From: Viscum album
Lineage: Eukaryota; Streptophyta; Magnoliopsida; Santalales; Viscaceae
Length of the DNA: 64,000 bases
Assembly: GCA_963277665.1 (NCBI GenBank)
Contig: OY728130.1
Span: 1,367,708,393-1,367,772,392 of the forward strand
Reading direction: 5' to 3'
The translations under genes were made by a program, and so were the position numbers. Shown piece after piece: positions 12,175 through 22,545 of this stretch; positions within the stretch are counted from its first letter, which is position 1; each line of letters starts with the position of its first letter. The notes under the pieces were generated by a model. It was not told the DNA's origin, ran no database searches, and worked only from the letters and a program-made list of their open reading frames with translations.

Positions 12175-12186
12175 TGGTATCAGAGG
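12175..12186 (+). other. Primer binding site (initiator tRNA-Met)
   Basis: TGGTATCAGAGG starts two bases after the 5' LTR. It matches the complement of the plant initiator Met tRNA 3' end at 11 of 12 positions, as in most copia elements. This is the start site of minus-strand cDNA synthesis. Confidence 0.9.
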
Positions 12187-12299
12187 TTGAAAATACTTTC
12201 TAGAAGTACTCTGCTTTTGAACTGTGATTTTAGTTGTATTTTAAAGTTCTTAAAATTTCTGTTATATCTAAATTTTTATCTCTTTAAAATTTTCTTATC

Positions 12300-14012
12300 A
12301 TGGATAATAGACTTGAGGGTGCTGCTACTAACCGGCCACCTTTCTTCAATGGGACTAATTATGCTCAGTGGAAACTGAAAATGAAAATTCATCTAGAAAG
12401 CATGGGCTTTGATATTTGGACTGCTATAGAATCTCAATACAAAATTCCAGACACTGAAAGAATAACTTGGGATGAACCTACTAAGGCTGCTTATAATAAT
12501 AATTGCAAAGCCATGAATTCCCTCTACTTTGCTCTAGGAGATGAAGAGTTTAATATAATTTCTTCTTGCAAAACTGCTTTTGATATTTGGGATACCTTAG
12601 CTGTTTCTCATGAAGGAACAACTAATGTTAAAGAAATGAGATTGAATACCTATACTATTAAGTATGATAATTTTAAGATGAAGCCTGATGAACCCATTTC
12701 TGATATGTATCTCAGGTTCAATGAAATTTTCAACACAATGACTTCTCTGGGAAAGGATGTTCCAGCAAAGGAGCAAATCATGAGACTTTTGAGATGTCTA
12801 CCTGAAAGATGGAGAGGAACCTCTGTCTCCATTAGAGAATCCTATGACATTGGAACACTGCCTGTCAAGGAATTAATTGGTAAATTGATGATGTATGAAG
12901 AAGAACTCAAAGTAAATAAAGAAGAAGATGATGAACCTAAAAGGAAGTCTATTGCCTTCAAGACTACAACCTCAAAGAATAAGGATAAGGAAAAGCCTCA
13001 GGCTATCAATGAAAGTTCAAGCAGTGAAGAAAGTGAAAATGACTCTGACAATGATGCTGAGATGGCTCACATTGCTAGAAGATTTAAGAAATTCTATAGG
13101 AAGAAGAAGTTTTTCAGAAAGTCAAACTACAAAGGCAAGTATGACCAACAAGGCAAATGGAAAAAGGATTGGAAGAAGGCTGACAGAACGGATGAAGTTG
13201 TCTGTTATGAATGAAAAAGAAAAGGACACATTAAAGCTGACTGTCCAAAGCTAAAGTATAAAAGGAAATATGAATACAAGGATAACAAGTACAAGAAAGC
13301 CATGAAGGCTACTTGGAGTGCTTCAGAAGACAGCACAAGTGAAGCTGAATCTTCAGACTCTGAAAAGAATCGGGCCAACATGTGTTTCATGACAAACACT
13401 TCTGAGGTAACATCAGAAACTCCTGCTTCAAATTCATATTATTCTGGAGAAGATTCTGACTCAGAAAACATGTCAAAATCTGAATTGTTTGAATACTGTG
13501 ACATGTTAGAAGAAACTTGTAATGAGCTTAAGGATAAATATAAAGGTCTAAAGAAACAGTATGCTTTAAGTGTTAAGCATAAATCTGATCTTGATATAGA
13601 AAAGGAAAAGAATGCTCAACTGTTAAAAGAAAACACTGAACTGAAATTATCAAATGAGCAACTCAGAAAAGACTTAGAGAAGTTCACCAATGGTAAAAAT
13701 ACTCTAACACAAATGCTAGGAAAGCAAGTTGCACCTAGATACACTACTGGTATAGGATACCAACCTGGACAGAGAAAAGTTGCCAAAACTAGATTCATTC
13801 CTAAATCTGGACAGAAGATAGTCAATTCTGGAACTTCTTATGCCTCAACCAGTTATATTCATAGTTATGCATCTAATAAGGTTTATCTTTCAAAGAATGT
13901 TATTTCTACAAGTTATATGAGACCCATTAGACAAATATGGGTACCTAAAGTATTATTGGCTAACCTGTCTAGACCCAAGAAGATCTGGGTACCAAAATCA
14001 TCTCCCATCTAA
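12300..14012 (+). pseudogene. gag: Sirevirus gag (capsid/nucleocapsid), one internal TGA
   Basis: The first ATG after the primer site opens a 570-codon frame to TAA at 14010-14012, broken once. Residues 1-35 (F-F-N-G-T-N-Y-A-Q-W-K) are the DUF4219-type start, and about 45-200 match the UBN2/copia gag helical domain. A K/E-rich linker leads to a CCHC zinc knuckle: Cys at 13203, His at 13227 and Cys at 13242. The second Cys of CX2CX4HX4C is replaced by TGA (13212-13214), so translation would end before RNA binding is complete. After it come an acidic Ser-rich stretch, a coiled coil (about 13480-13730) and a basic tail, the long C-terminal extension usual in Sireviruses. The next gene, pol, lies in frame +1 relative to gag. 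Confidence 0.92.
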
Positions 14013-14025
14013 ATCTGTTTTGTAG

Positions 14026-17000
14026 GAGACCTGCTTGAAGAGCTGTCACAAGAAGATATGGTATTTGGACAGTGGGTGCTCAAGGCACATGACTGGAGAC
14101 TTCTCTTGTTTCAAGAGTTTAATAAAAGTTGATGTAGGCTTTGTCACTTTTGGTGATAATTCAAAAGGAAAAATCATCGGCTTAGGCCAGATTGGTAACA
14201 CTGACTCAGTATTAATTTCTAAAGTTTTATTTGTTGATGGACTTAAATATAACCTGTTAAGCATTTCTTAGTTGTGTGATGATGGTTTTTATGTGAAATT
14301 TAAAAATGATTCTTGCAATGTTTTTAACTCTAAAAATGTCTTAGTATTTTCTACTTTAAGAAATGAAAATGTTTATGATATTGATTTAAATTCTTTGGCT
14401 AAGCAGAACATTCCTTGTTTAAATGCTTTTCACAAAGAGTCTTGGCTTTGGCACAGAAGATTAGGACACTGCAATGTGCACTCACTTAGAAAACTTTCTA
14501 GGAAGAACTTAGTTAGAGACTTACCCAAACTTGAATTTCCAGCAGACAAAGTTTGTAATCCCTGTCAAAAGGGAAAGCAACATAAAGTTTCTTTTAAACC
14601 AAAGAAAGAAGTCTCAACTTCTCAACCACTTGAGTTGGTTCACATGGATTTGTTTGGACCATCAAGAGTTTCTAGTCTAAATGGGAAGCACTATGTCTAT
14701 GTTCTTGTAGATGACTTGTCTAGATATACTTGGGTATATTTTCTAGCTCACAAAAGTGAAGCTTGTTCTTACTTTGTCAAATACTCCAAGTCTGTAGAGA
14801 ACCTTAGTGGACTTAAGATTAAAACCTTGAGAAGTGATCATGGTCGTGAGTTTGAAAATCAAGATTTTGAATCTTACTGCTCACTCAATGGCTATTCTCA
14901 TAACTTTTCTGCCCCTAGGACACCCCAACAAAATGGTGTAGTAGAAAGAAGGAATAGAACCCTACAAGAAATAGCTAGAACCATGATCAATGAATATGAA
15001 CTGCCTATTTACTTTTGGGCTGAAGTTGTAAATACAGCTTGTTATGTCATTAATAGAGTCCTGATCAGACCAGTTCTTAAGAAAACTCCTTATGAGTTGT
15101 GGAACAATAGGAAACCCAAGGTTAACTACTTCAAAGTTTTTGGCTGCAAAGTCTTTATTCTCAATACTAAAGACAATCTTGACAAATTTGCATCCAAGAG
15201 TGATGAAGGAATTTTCCTAGGTTACTCTATCTCTAGTAAAGCCTATAGAGTTTTCAATAAAAAGACCAAATGTGTGGAAGAATCTGTTCACATCAAATTT
15301 GATGAAACTGATACACATGAACCTAAAATCTCTCTTGAAGATGATCTCTCTGGTTTGAATCTCAATGATAAATACGATGGACCTATAGTTAAAACATCCA
15401 GCTCTGGAAATTCTCCAGAACCTGCTTCTGTTGAACCTCAATCAGTAGGAGAATCTGAAATCTCTAGCCCTATCTTTTCAAGACCTTCTAGGACTCTAAA
15501 GAACCATCCTATAGATGCTGTTGTAGGAAATCTGGATAGAGGAACACAGACTAGAGCTTCTCTAAGAAATCAGGTTGAACATCAAGCTTTTCTTTCACAG
15601 CTAGAACCCAAAAATATCAATGATGCTATCAATGATGAATTATGGGTAATGGCTATGCATGAAGAACTAAATCAATTTGAAAGAAACAAAGTCTGGAAAT
15701 TAGTAGAAAGACCTAAGGACACTTTGACCATAGGCACAAAATGGGTGTTCAGAAACAAAGTTGATGAATCTGGAAACATCATTAGAAATAAAGCTAGGAT
15801 AGTTGCACAAGGTTACAATCAAGAAGAAGGAATTGACTATGAGGAAACCTTTGCACCTGTAGCTAGACTAGAAGCCATTAGAATCTTACTTGCATATGCA
15901 TCACATCTGAATTTCAAGTTATATCAAATGGATGTCAAAAGTTCTTTTCTAAATGGTTTTATTATTGAAGATGTTTTTGTAGAACAACCACCTGGTTTTT
16001 TAAATCCTCATTTTCCAAATCAAGTTTTTAAACTTTCTAAAGCTTTGTATGGTTTGAAACAAGCTCCAAGAGCTTGGTATGATAGACTTAGCAATTTCCT
16101 TATTTCAAAAGGTTTTACTAAAGGGATTGCTGATCCAACTCTTTTCATTAAAAGAATTTCTAAAGATGTTTTAGTTGTACAAATATATGTTGATGATATT
16201 ATTTTTGGATCTTCTAAAAATTCCTTATGTACTGATTTTTCAAAGGTTATGCAAAATGAATTTGAAATGAGCCTAATGGGAGAGCTTAAGTACTTTCTTG
16301 GATTTCAAATCTTTCAAAATGAAGATGGCATTATTTTGAATCAAAGTAAATATACAAAGGATCTTTTAAAACGTTTTGGATTGGATAGTATTAAGGAAAG
16401 TGATACACCTATGAGTACTACCTATAAATTGGATGCAGATGAAACTGGGAAACCAGTTGATCAAATCAATTACAGAGGTATGATTGGTAGTTTACTTTAT
16501 CTTACTGCTAGTCGACCAGATATTATGTTTAGTGTATGTATGTGTGCTAGATTTCAAGATAATCCTAAAGAATCACACTTATTAGCTGTTAAACGTATTT
16601 TTAAGTATCTTAAGTATACTGTAAATTTAGGTTTGTTTTATCCAAAAGGACAATCACTTAATCTAACTAGCTATTCAGATGCTGACTTTGCAGGATGTAA
16701 GTTAGATAGAAAAAGCACATCAGGAACATGTCATTTGCTTGGAAAATCCTTAGTTTCATGGTGTAGTAAGAAACAGAATTCAGTTGCATTGTCTACTGCC
16801 GAGGCAGAATACATAGCTGCTGGTAGTTGCTGTGCACAAATTTTGTGGATGAAACACACTTTATTGGATTATGGATTTGATTTTAAACATGTTTCAATTA
16901 ACTGTGACAACACTAGTGCAATAAACATCTCTAAGAACCCTGTGTCTCACTCTAGAACTAAGCACATTGATGTTAGACATCACTTTCTAAGAGATCATTA

Positions 17001-17127
17001 TCAGAAAGGTGATATTTCTCTAGAATTTGTTAGTTCTGAAAATCAATTAGTTGATATCTTCACAAAGCCCTTATGCTCTGAAAGAATGAAATTTATTAAA
17101 CAAGAGTTGTGTATGATCGATCTGTGA
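14026..17127 (+). pseudogene. pol: Sirevirus pol (protease-integrase-RT-RNase H), one internal TAG
   Basis: The frame is open from 14026 (after TAG at 14023) and has no convincing ATG, so it needs a shift or read-through from gag. Protease active site D-S-G lies at 14068-14076 within W-Y-L-D-S-G-C-S-R-H-M-T. TAG at 14269-14271 replaces the Gln of the conserved S-I-S-Q-L-C-D motif (CAG to TAG). The integrase zinc site is H 14452, H 14467, C 14554, C 14563. The integrase catalytic triad is D 14647, D 14836, E 14944 (D-35-E). RT spans about 15640-16500 with Y-V-D-D at 16186-16197. RNase H has S-D-A-D-F-A-G from 16675 and E-A-E-Y from 16801. All catalytic residues are present. The stop TGA (17125-17127) lies inside the first unit of the following minisatellite. 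Confidence 0.94.
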
Positions 17128-17300
17128 AACTGATCTGTGAAACTGATCTGTGAAACTGATCTGTGAAACTGATCTGTGAAACTGATCTGTGAAACTGATC
17201 TGTGAAACCGATCTGTGAAACTGATCTGTAAAACTGATCTGTGAAACTGATCTGTGAAACCGATCTGTGGAACCGATCTGTCACACTGTTCTGTCAAACC
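17119..17300 (+). repeat. 13-bp minisatellite at the pol/env-like junction
   Basis: Fourteen head-to-tail units of GATCTGTGAAACT, nearly perfect at first and more variable after 17262 (GATCTGTGGAACC, GATCTGTCACACT, GTTCTGTCAAACC). The pol stop TGA is part of unit 1. Because 13 is not a multiple of 3, each strand shows repeated peptide frames that should not be read as genes. Confidence 0.93.
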
Positions 17301-17491
17301 GATTTTTTTTTAATTACTTTTTTTTATTAATTAGTAAATTACTTTTTATGGGAACCCTAAATGATAAAATAAATGATACGCGGCTATTTATCTTCCCTAA
17401 ACCTTTTGACCTTTCATTTCCCGCCGAACCTCTCAACGTCTCTTCCTTTCTACTTGGAACCTTCGAACTCCTGCCTTCCCAAAATCCTCGA

Positions 17492-20167
17492 ATGGCTAAG
17501 CAAAAGAGACCGAGCAAAGGACCGGATAGCCCTGTACCTTCAAAGCGTGCTCGAGGCGAGTCGAGCAGTACCTCTCAACGTTCAGTAAATCCGAACTTGG
17601 AAACTCGGATTGTTGCTGTAGAAAAAGAAGTAAACTCTGCGTGGCTTCTGTCAAGTAAGTCACTGTTGCTACAAGTTCTTAAATCGCAAGGATGGATAGA
17701 CTGGTTTTCAGACAACGCCCGAATAGATTATCTGAAGCTGGTACATGAGTTCTATATGAATCTGGAAATCATTTTAGATGGTGTGGAGGCTGCCCAGATG
17801 TCGTCTGTGGTAAAAGGGAAGAAAATATCCTTCTCATCTAAGCAGTGGGCTGAGTGCCTGAACGTACCTCATGAAGGTCGGTATGAGGATTATGCTGGGA
17901 ATATTCCTCCGACATCTGATTACTTTTCTTATGAGCTAGCTCTGGAGCTTCTGACAGGAAACAGAGAGTCACAAAGAATCACAGCTTCAGAATTAGATGG
18001 TGAGTGCAGACTTCTCTTCAAGTTTATTCAGCACCAACTTTGCCCTAGGAGAGGAGATTTTGCTGCTGTAAAATACCAAGATGTTTTCCTGTTGTTTCTT
18101 CTGAAAACACATGAGAAAATCAATTTGTGTAGATATGTGATGGTACACATAGCTGGAATGATAAAACCATCCAAGAAAGCCACTGCCTTGTTTTATTCAA
18201 AGATGATATCTACCATGATCAAGAATCTAGATTGTCTTGATGAAGATGATGAGGTTAATGAAACAGACCATACCTTCTGTCTTAGCAAAGAGATCTGCAA
18301 GAGGATGAAAATAAATTGGAATCCATGGAAGAAGTGCTGGGTTGCAGATGAAGATAAGTTGTATGAAGCCTACAATCCCATAGATCATGGAAAGAGGCCA
18401 AAGGATTTGAGAGATCCTGGATTAAAGCCAGATGAGGAACCGGTTTATTCTGATGATGATGAGCAAGAAGAAGCTGCTACTGCAGAAGGAAGTGTGTCTT
18501 CTTCTGATGATAGGAGTGATCCTGACACTACTACTCCCAAGAAAAGAATAGAATTTGGACCTGCTAGTCCACCCTTAACCCTACCAGAGTCAGAACCTAT
18601 TCTTGGTGATGAAGAAGATTCTGATACTGAAGAATATCACAGTGAAGCCTCTGAGCAGAGTAATAATGAGCAAGGTGATGCTGATGACAATCATGGTGAT
18701 GATGATGATGATGCTGATGTTGTTGAAGCTGCTGTTGATGGTGTTAACAGACCGGTGGATGGTCTTGCTGAAGATCAAGAACAACAACCTCAGTTAGTAC
18801 AAGAAATCCATATCAGTGGCAAGGCTGACTCATCAAAAATCAGTGGAACAGCAAGCTATGAAAAACCCAACTACACCCTGTGTGCTGCTGTTTGGGATGA
18901 CTACCCTGGTTATGCTGTGTTGGGCTTAGAATATTCTGAAGAAGAAGAGGAATTGCCAGAATCTGCTACAGCTGTGCAAAGGAACCTTCCAAGAGAAGCA
19001 AGGTCTGTTCCTACTGTTGATCCTACCAATAATAATTTCTCTGGTTCTGGAATTAGTCAAGCTGATCTTGATAAGCTTAAGTTTGAGTTGTTAACTGCTG
19101 TGAGAACCATAGTTAGAGAAGAAGTTTCTAATGCTCTTACTCAAGTGTCTCTACAAGTTTCTGAAAATTCTTTAGAAGCCTTCTCACAGAGAGTATCTAA
19201 TGCTGTGAAGCCAGACCTAGCCAATACTGGTGAACTTATTGGCAGGAAAATAGCCTTTTTGAATCAGACTATGAAGGATCTTCACACCGGCCTGGTATCT
19301 CTATCAAGCGAATTCAGATCAACCATCTCTGGCATGATGGAAGTTTTGAGAAATCTGATTGAACATCTCAACAAGTCTGACCTGAGGAAGTTGAAAGCTG
19401 AACTAACTCACATAGTCGGCCAAGCCAGTACAGGCAAGGTAACCAAGATCACTACCCGTGAGATAGAAGCTCTAAAAGAAGTTGTGCGTGAAGAGTTAGC
19501 TGCTGTAAGACAAATTATTGATTTAGAATCTTTGAGGAAGATGAAAGAGCTCTGTTATAACAGTCATAAGATGGCCTTGATATATTCAGCAGATGCTAAG
19601 AAAGCCCTGCAAGAGATCAAAGAAAAAGTTGATACTTACTTTTCCAAGATTTATACAAAACATGAGATGACTGCAAGCTTCAAGGTGTTAGCAGAGAATC
19701 TGAAATTACCTCCTGTCACTTAGGCCTTCAACACTCAAGTTCGCCAATTGCAAGATTTTGTTCCTTCCTTGGCACAATTCATGGAGAATAAAGATGATTT
19801 TGAAAAAGCTATGAAGTATGGAGCAGAAGTCATTCAGGACTTCATTCATCTGTTGAAGCCCTACTTGGATGCACTGGTCACTGCAATTGTACTTCCTAAT
19901 TCTGAACCTCTCAGTGCCTCTGATGTAGCTCCAAATCAGCTGTCTGTTGCCCAAGCTCTCTCTCAGTTAAGACCAGTTCCTCAGCAAGCTCCTCAATCAG
20001 CTCCTGTTTCTCAACAACAACCCTCTGTGGTACCTGTTTCTGCACCTGCCAGAGTTGTCCTACCGCCACTTCAGCTCCGTGAACCACAGCCTGCCTCCAA
20101 GCCTTCCACCTTACCTGCTATTGATCCCAAAGACAAAGGGAAAGCCCCTTTGCATCCCAACAAATAG
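17492..20167 (+). pseudogene. Sirevirus env-like ORF, one internal TAG
   Basis: The ATG at 17492 opens an 891-codon frame to TAG at 20165-20167; an earlier in-frame ATG at 17348 would add a hydrophobic-poor leader. The N-terminus is basic (K-Q-K-R-P-S-K, S-K-R-A-R). About 17638-18420 resembles the 'putative plant transposon protein' domain found in SIRE envelope-like proteins. About 18430-18790 is strongly acidic (long Asp/Glu runs). About 19050-19720 is predicted coiled coil, rich in Leu, Glu and Lys. The tail (19960-20150) is Pro/Gln/Ser-rich. I see no signal peptide or clear membrane segment after 17492, so an envelope function is only a family label. TAG at 19721-19723 (CAG to TAG) cuts off the last 148 codons. 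Confidence 0.85.
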
Positions 20168-20305
20168 CCATGTATTGTTTTTGATAGGGTGAACAATGTG
20201 CTACTTGTAATGATCTGTGCTTTATCATTTTTGCTTTATCTCTATACTCTCTGCACCCTGCTTCTCTTTTTCCCTTATCTATTTTCCCTCCTTTTTGATT
20301 ATCCC

Positions 20306-20445
20306 AAAGGGGGAGAAAGGTATATATATAGGGGGAGAAGGGGGAGAAAGGTATATATATATAGGGGGAGAAAGATATATATATAGGGGGTATATTATGG
20401 GAGAAAGATATTTATAATGGGAGATCAATATCTCAGGGGGAGAAA
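20306..20445 (+). repeat. Ladder of PPT-like GGGGAGA tracts
   Basis: At least six GGGGAGAA blocks separated by TATATATA spacers (near 20309, 20331, 20340, 20364, 20386 and 20435) lie upstream of the true PPT. Multiplied PPT-like tracts are a known Sirevirus trait. Confidence 0.8.
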
Positions 20446-20576
20446 TCTGAATACTATATATATGGGAATGTTAAATTAAGAGGGAGATTTATATCTCTTT
20501 ACTTTTATTCTCATTATGTTTTCTATTATTGATTGATGATTTTTTTTATATATATATATGAAAATTTGTGATTATC
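20446..20576 (+). other. Sirevirus 3' untranslated spacer
   Basis: AT-rich, with TATATA runs and one 'agagggagat' tract. No frame of note. Confidence 0.5.
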
Positions 20577-20589
20577 AAAAAGGGGGAGA
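20577..20589 (+). other. Polypurine tract of the Sirevirus
   Basis: AAAAAGGGGGAGA followed by one T and then the 3' LTR (TGTTGAGCCC). It is the primer for plus-strand cDNA. Confidence 0.92.
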
Positions 20590-20590
20590 T

Positions 20591-22540
20591 TGTTGAGCCC
20601 TCTGGAAGATTGCTGATTTCATGTTTATAACTAATGTTTTAATAATCACAAATCATCACATACCATTAATGCTTAATCTGGTTTGTTTTCTCATAAACTT
20701 AATTCCAATCTATGGATGAATCTGTTATCATGTTTTTGTCTATGCTTATTGACTTACAAAGTATGTTGGAAGTCTTCTGGATCCATCAGACGCACCGATC
20801 CATCAGAGTCACTGATCCATCAGACGCACCAATCCATCAGACTCACCGATCCATCAGAGTCACTAATCCATCAGACGCACCGATCCATCAGACTCACCGA
20901 TCCATCAGACTCACCGATCCATCAGAGTCACCGATCCATCAGACTCACTGATCCATCAGACGCACCGATCCATCAGACGCACTGATCCATCAGATGCACC
21001 GATGCAAATGAGTCACCGATGCAAATGAGTCACCGATGCAAATAAGTCACCGATGCAAATGAGTCACCGATGCAAATGAGTTACTGATCCAAGGACTCAC
21101 TGATGCAGATGAGTCACCGATGCAAATGAGTCACCGATGCAAATAAGTCACCGATGAAAATGACTCACCGATCAGATGACAGACCGACGCTGATCAAAAT
21201 GACTTACCGATCAGATGACAGACCGATGCTGATCAAAATGACTCACCGATCAAATGACAGACCGATGCTGATCTATCTGAGTCACCGATCATTACTCTAA
21301 TGCTGATGACCTACCGATCACTTGAATAGTCATAAACAACTGTTTGAATTTCTTTATCTTTATCTTTATTTATTCTAACCAACGGTCATATTAGTTATTT
21401 TTTTAATACCCTGACAATTAATTAATAAGGGTTGTCGGATGTCAGGAAACCGTACCTCGTACCTGCGGAAAGGAAACCTTTTCTGTCCTACGGAGCACGT
21501 GCCATAAATACAAGAAGACTCTGCTGAAGAGAAAAGAAGTGATAGAGAGATAGACAACACACACAGAGACAAGGAAGTCATACGACATACTCAAGAAGAG
21601 CTCTGTGCATACAAGAAGAACCGAAGCAAGACAGAATCATATATACAATCAAGCCTACTCAAGAAGAGTGTGTGCATACAAAAGAATATCGAAGAGCTTC
21701 ATCGACTACATCTCACTGCCTGTGAACCTGAAGCATACGACACTCTGCTTCTCAAACAAAATCGAGAAGAGGACTCAGAATCACTTCTAATCATTTCCAA
21801 AACGAGTCCAGTGCTACACTGAAATCACTAGAGCCATTCCTAAACTCTACATCTCTGCTCTGTGATTTATTTATTCTACATTTTGAGCAGTGTGTGTTAT
21901 CTGCTGTATTAAACACACACACTGACTCCTGAACTTTCACTGGAGGATCTGTAAATCCTCAGCAAACCTTTTTACACTTCATTTCCCACTGTGGATAGTG
22001 GTAGAGGTCTTGTGACCTGGACAGCTGGCTGCTGTTGTTTGTTTTCCCACGTAGAACTGTGGTAGAGGTCTTGTGACCTGGACAGTGTGTTCACTGTTGT
22101 TAACCCCGATCCAGGGTGTGGATCATTTTTATATAAACTTTTGAGAGGACTAAGTCTCGGCTTGAGACTGAACCTCTTGGTTAATTCCCTGTGTTTGAAG
22201 TTATACTCTATATCCATACTATACATATTTATTTCATATTCCGCTGCTATTACTTTGAAATATAATCTATCTTCAAAGCTACTTTGATAATTAAACTCGC
22301 AAGTGTTTATATTTATTATAAATCAGTAAGTTAGTTTCAAAAGTTAATTTAATCATAAGGTTAAGTTAACTGAGAACTAATCAATCTTTTAGAAACTAAT
22401 TGAACCTTTATAATCTATATAAATTCACTACAGTTTAATTTGTTTTTGAAATTGGGGGATTTTAATAGAAATTGTTTTTAACAGAAATTTTAACTGGAAC
22501 TCAATTCACCCCCCCTCTTGAGTGTCCACTCCGACCAACA
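20591..22540 (+). repeat. Sirevirus 3' LTR
   Basis: 1,950 bp, the same length as the 5' LTR and offset from it by exactly 10,368 bases. About 14 single-base differences are visible by eye, more than half of them in the tandem-repeat part. The G-box and TATA pair lies at 21496-21510 and could drive transcription outward into the flanking AT-rich CACTA DNA. Confidence 0.95.
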
Positions 22541-22545
22541 CAACC
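22541..22545 (+). repeat. Target-site duplication, right copy (CAACC)
   Basis: Identical to 10218-10222; see the left copy. Confidence 0.95.

Larger units (their letters stand above)
10223..22540 (+). mobile_element. Sirevirus (SIRE/Maximus-type Ty1/copia) retrotransposon, complete, young
   Basis: This 12,318-bp element has two 1,950-bp LTRs (TGTTG...CAACA), a tRNA-Met primer site, gag, pol in copia order (protease, integrase, RT, RNase H), an env-like ORF after pol, a ladder of purine tracts and a final PPT. The size, the extra 3' ORF and the repeated PPT-like tracts are typical of Sireviruses. Comparing the LTRs by eye I count about 14 substitutions and no length change, so about 99.3% identity and a recent insertion. 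Three in-frame nonsense codons (13212 TGA, 14269 TAG, 19721 TAG) and a gag/pol frame change make this copy non-autonomous as read. Confidence 0.93.

Noticed and set aside
12175..12186. tRNA-like sequence
   Set aside because: Only the primer-binding complement of tRNA-Met is present, with no cloverleaf.
17043..17297. Antisense frames of repeated 'SQISFTDQF'-like peptides
   Set aside because: They come from the 13-bp minisatellite; similar frames appear in more than one phase.
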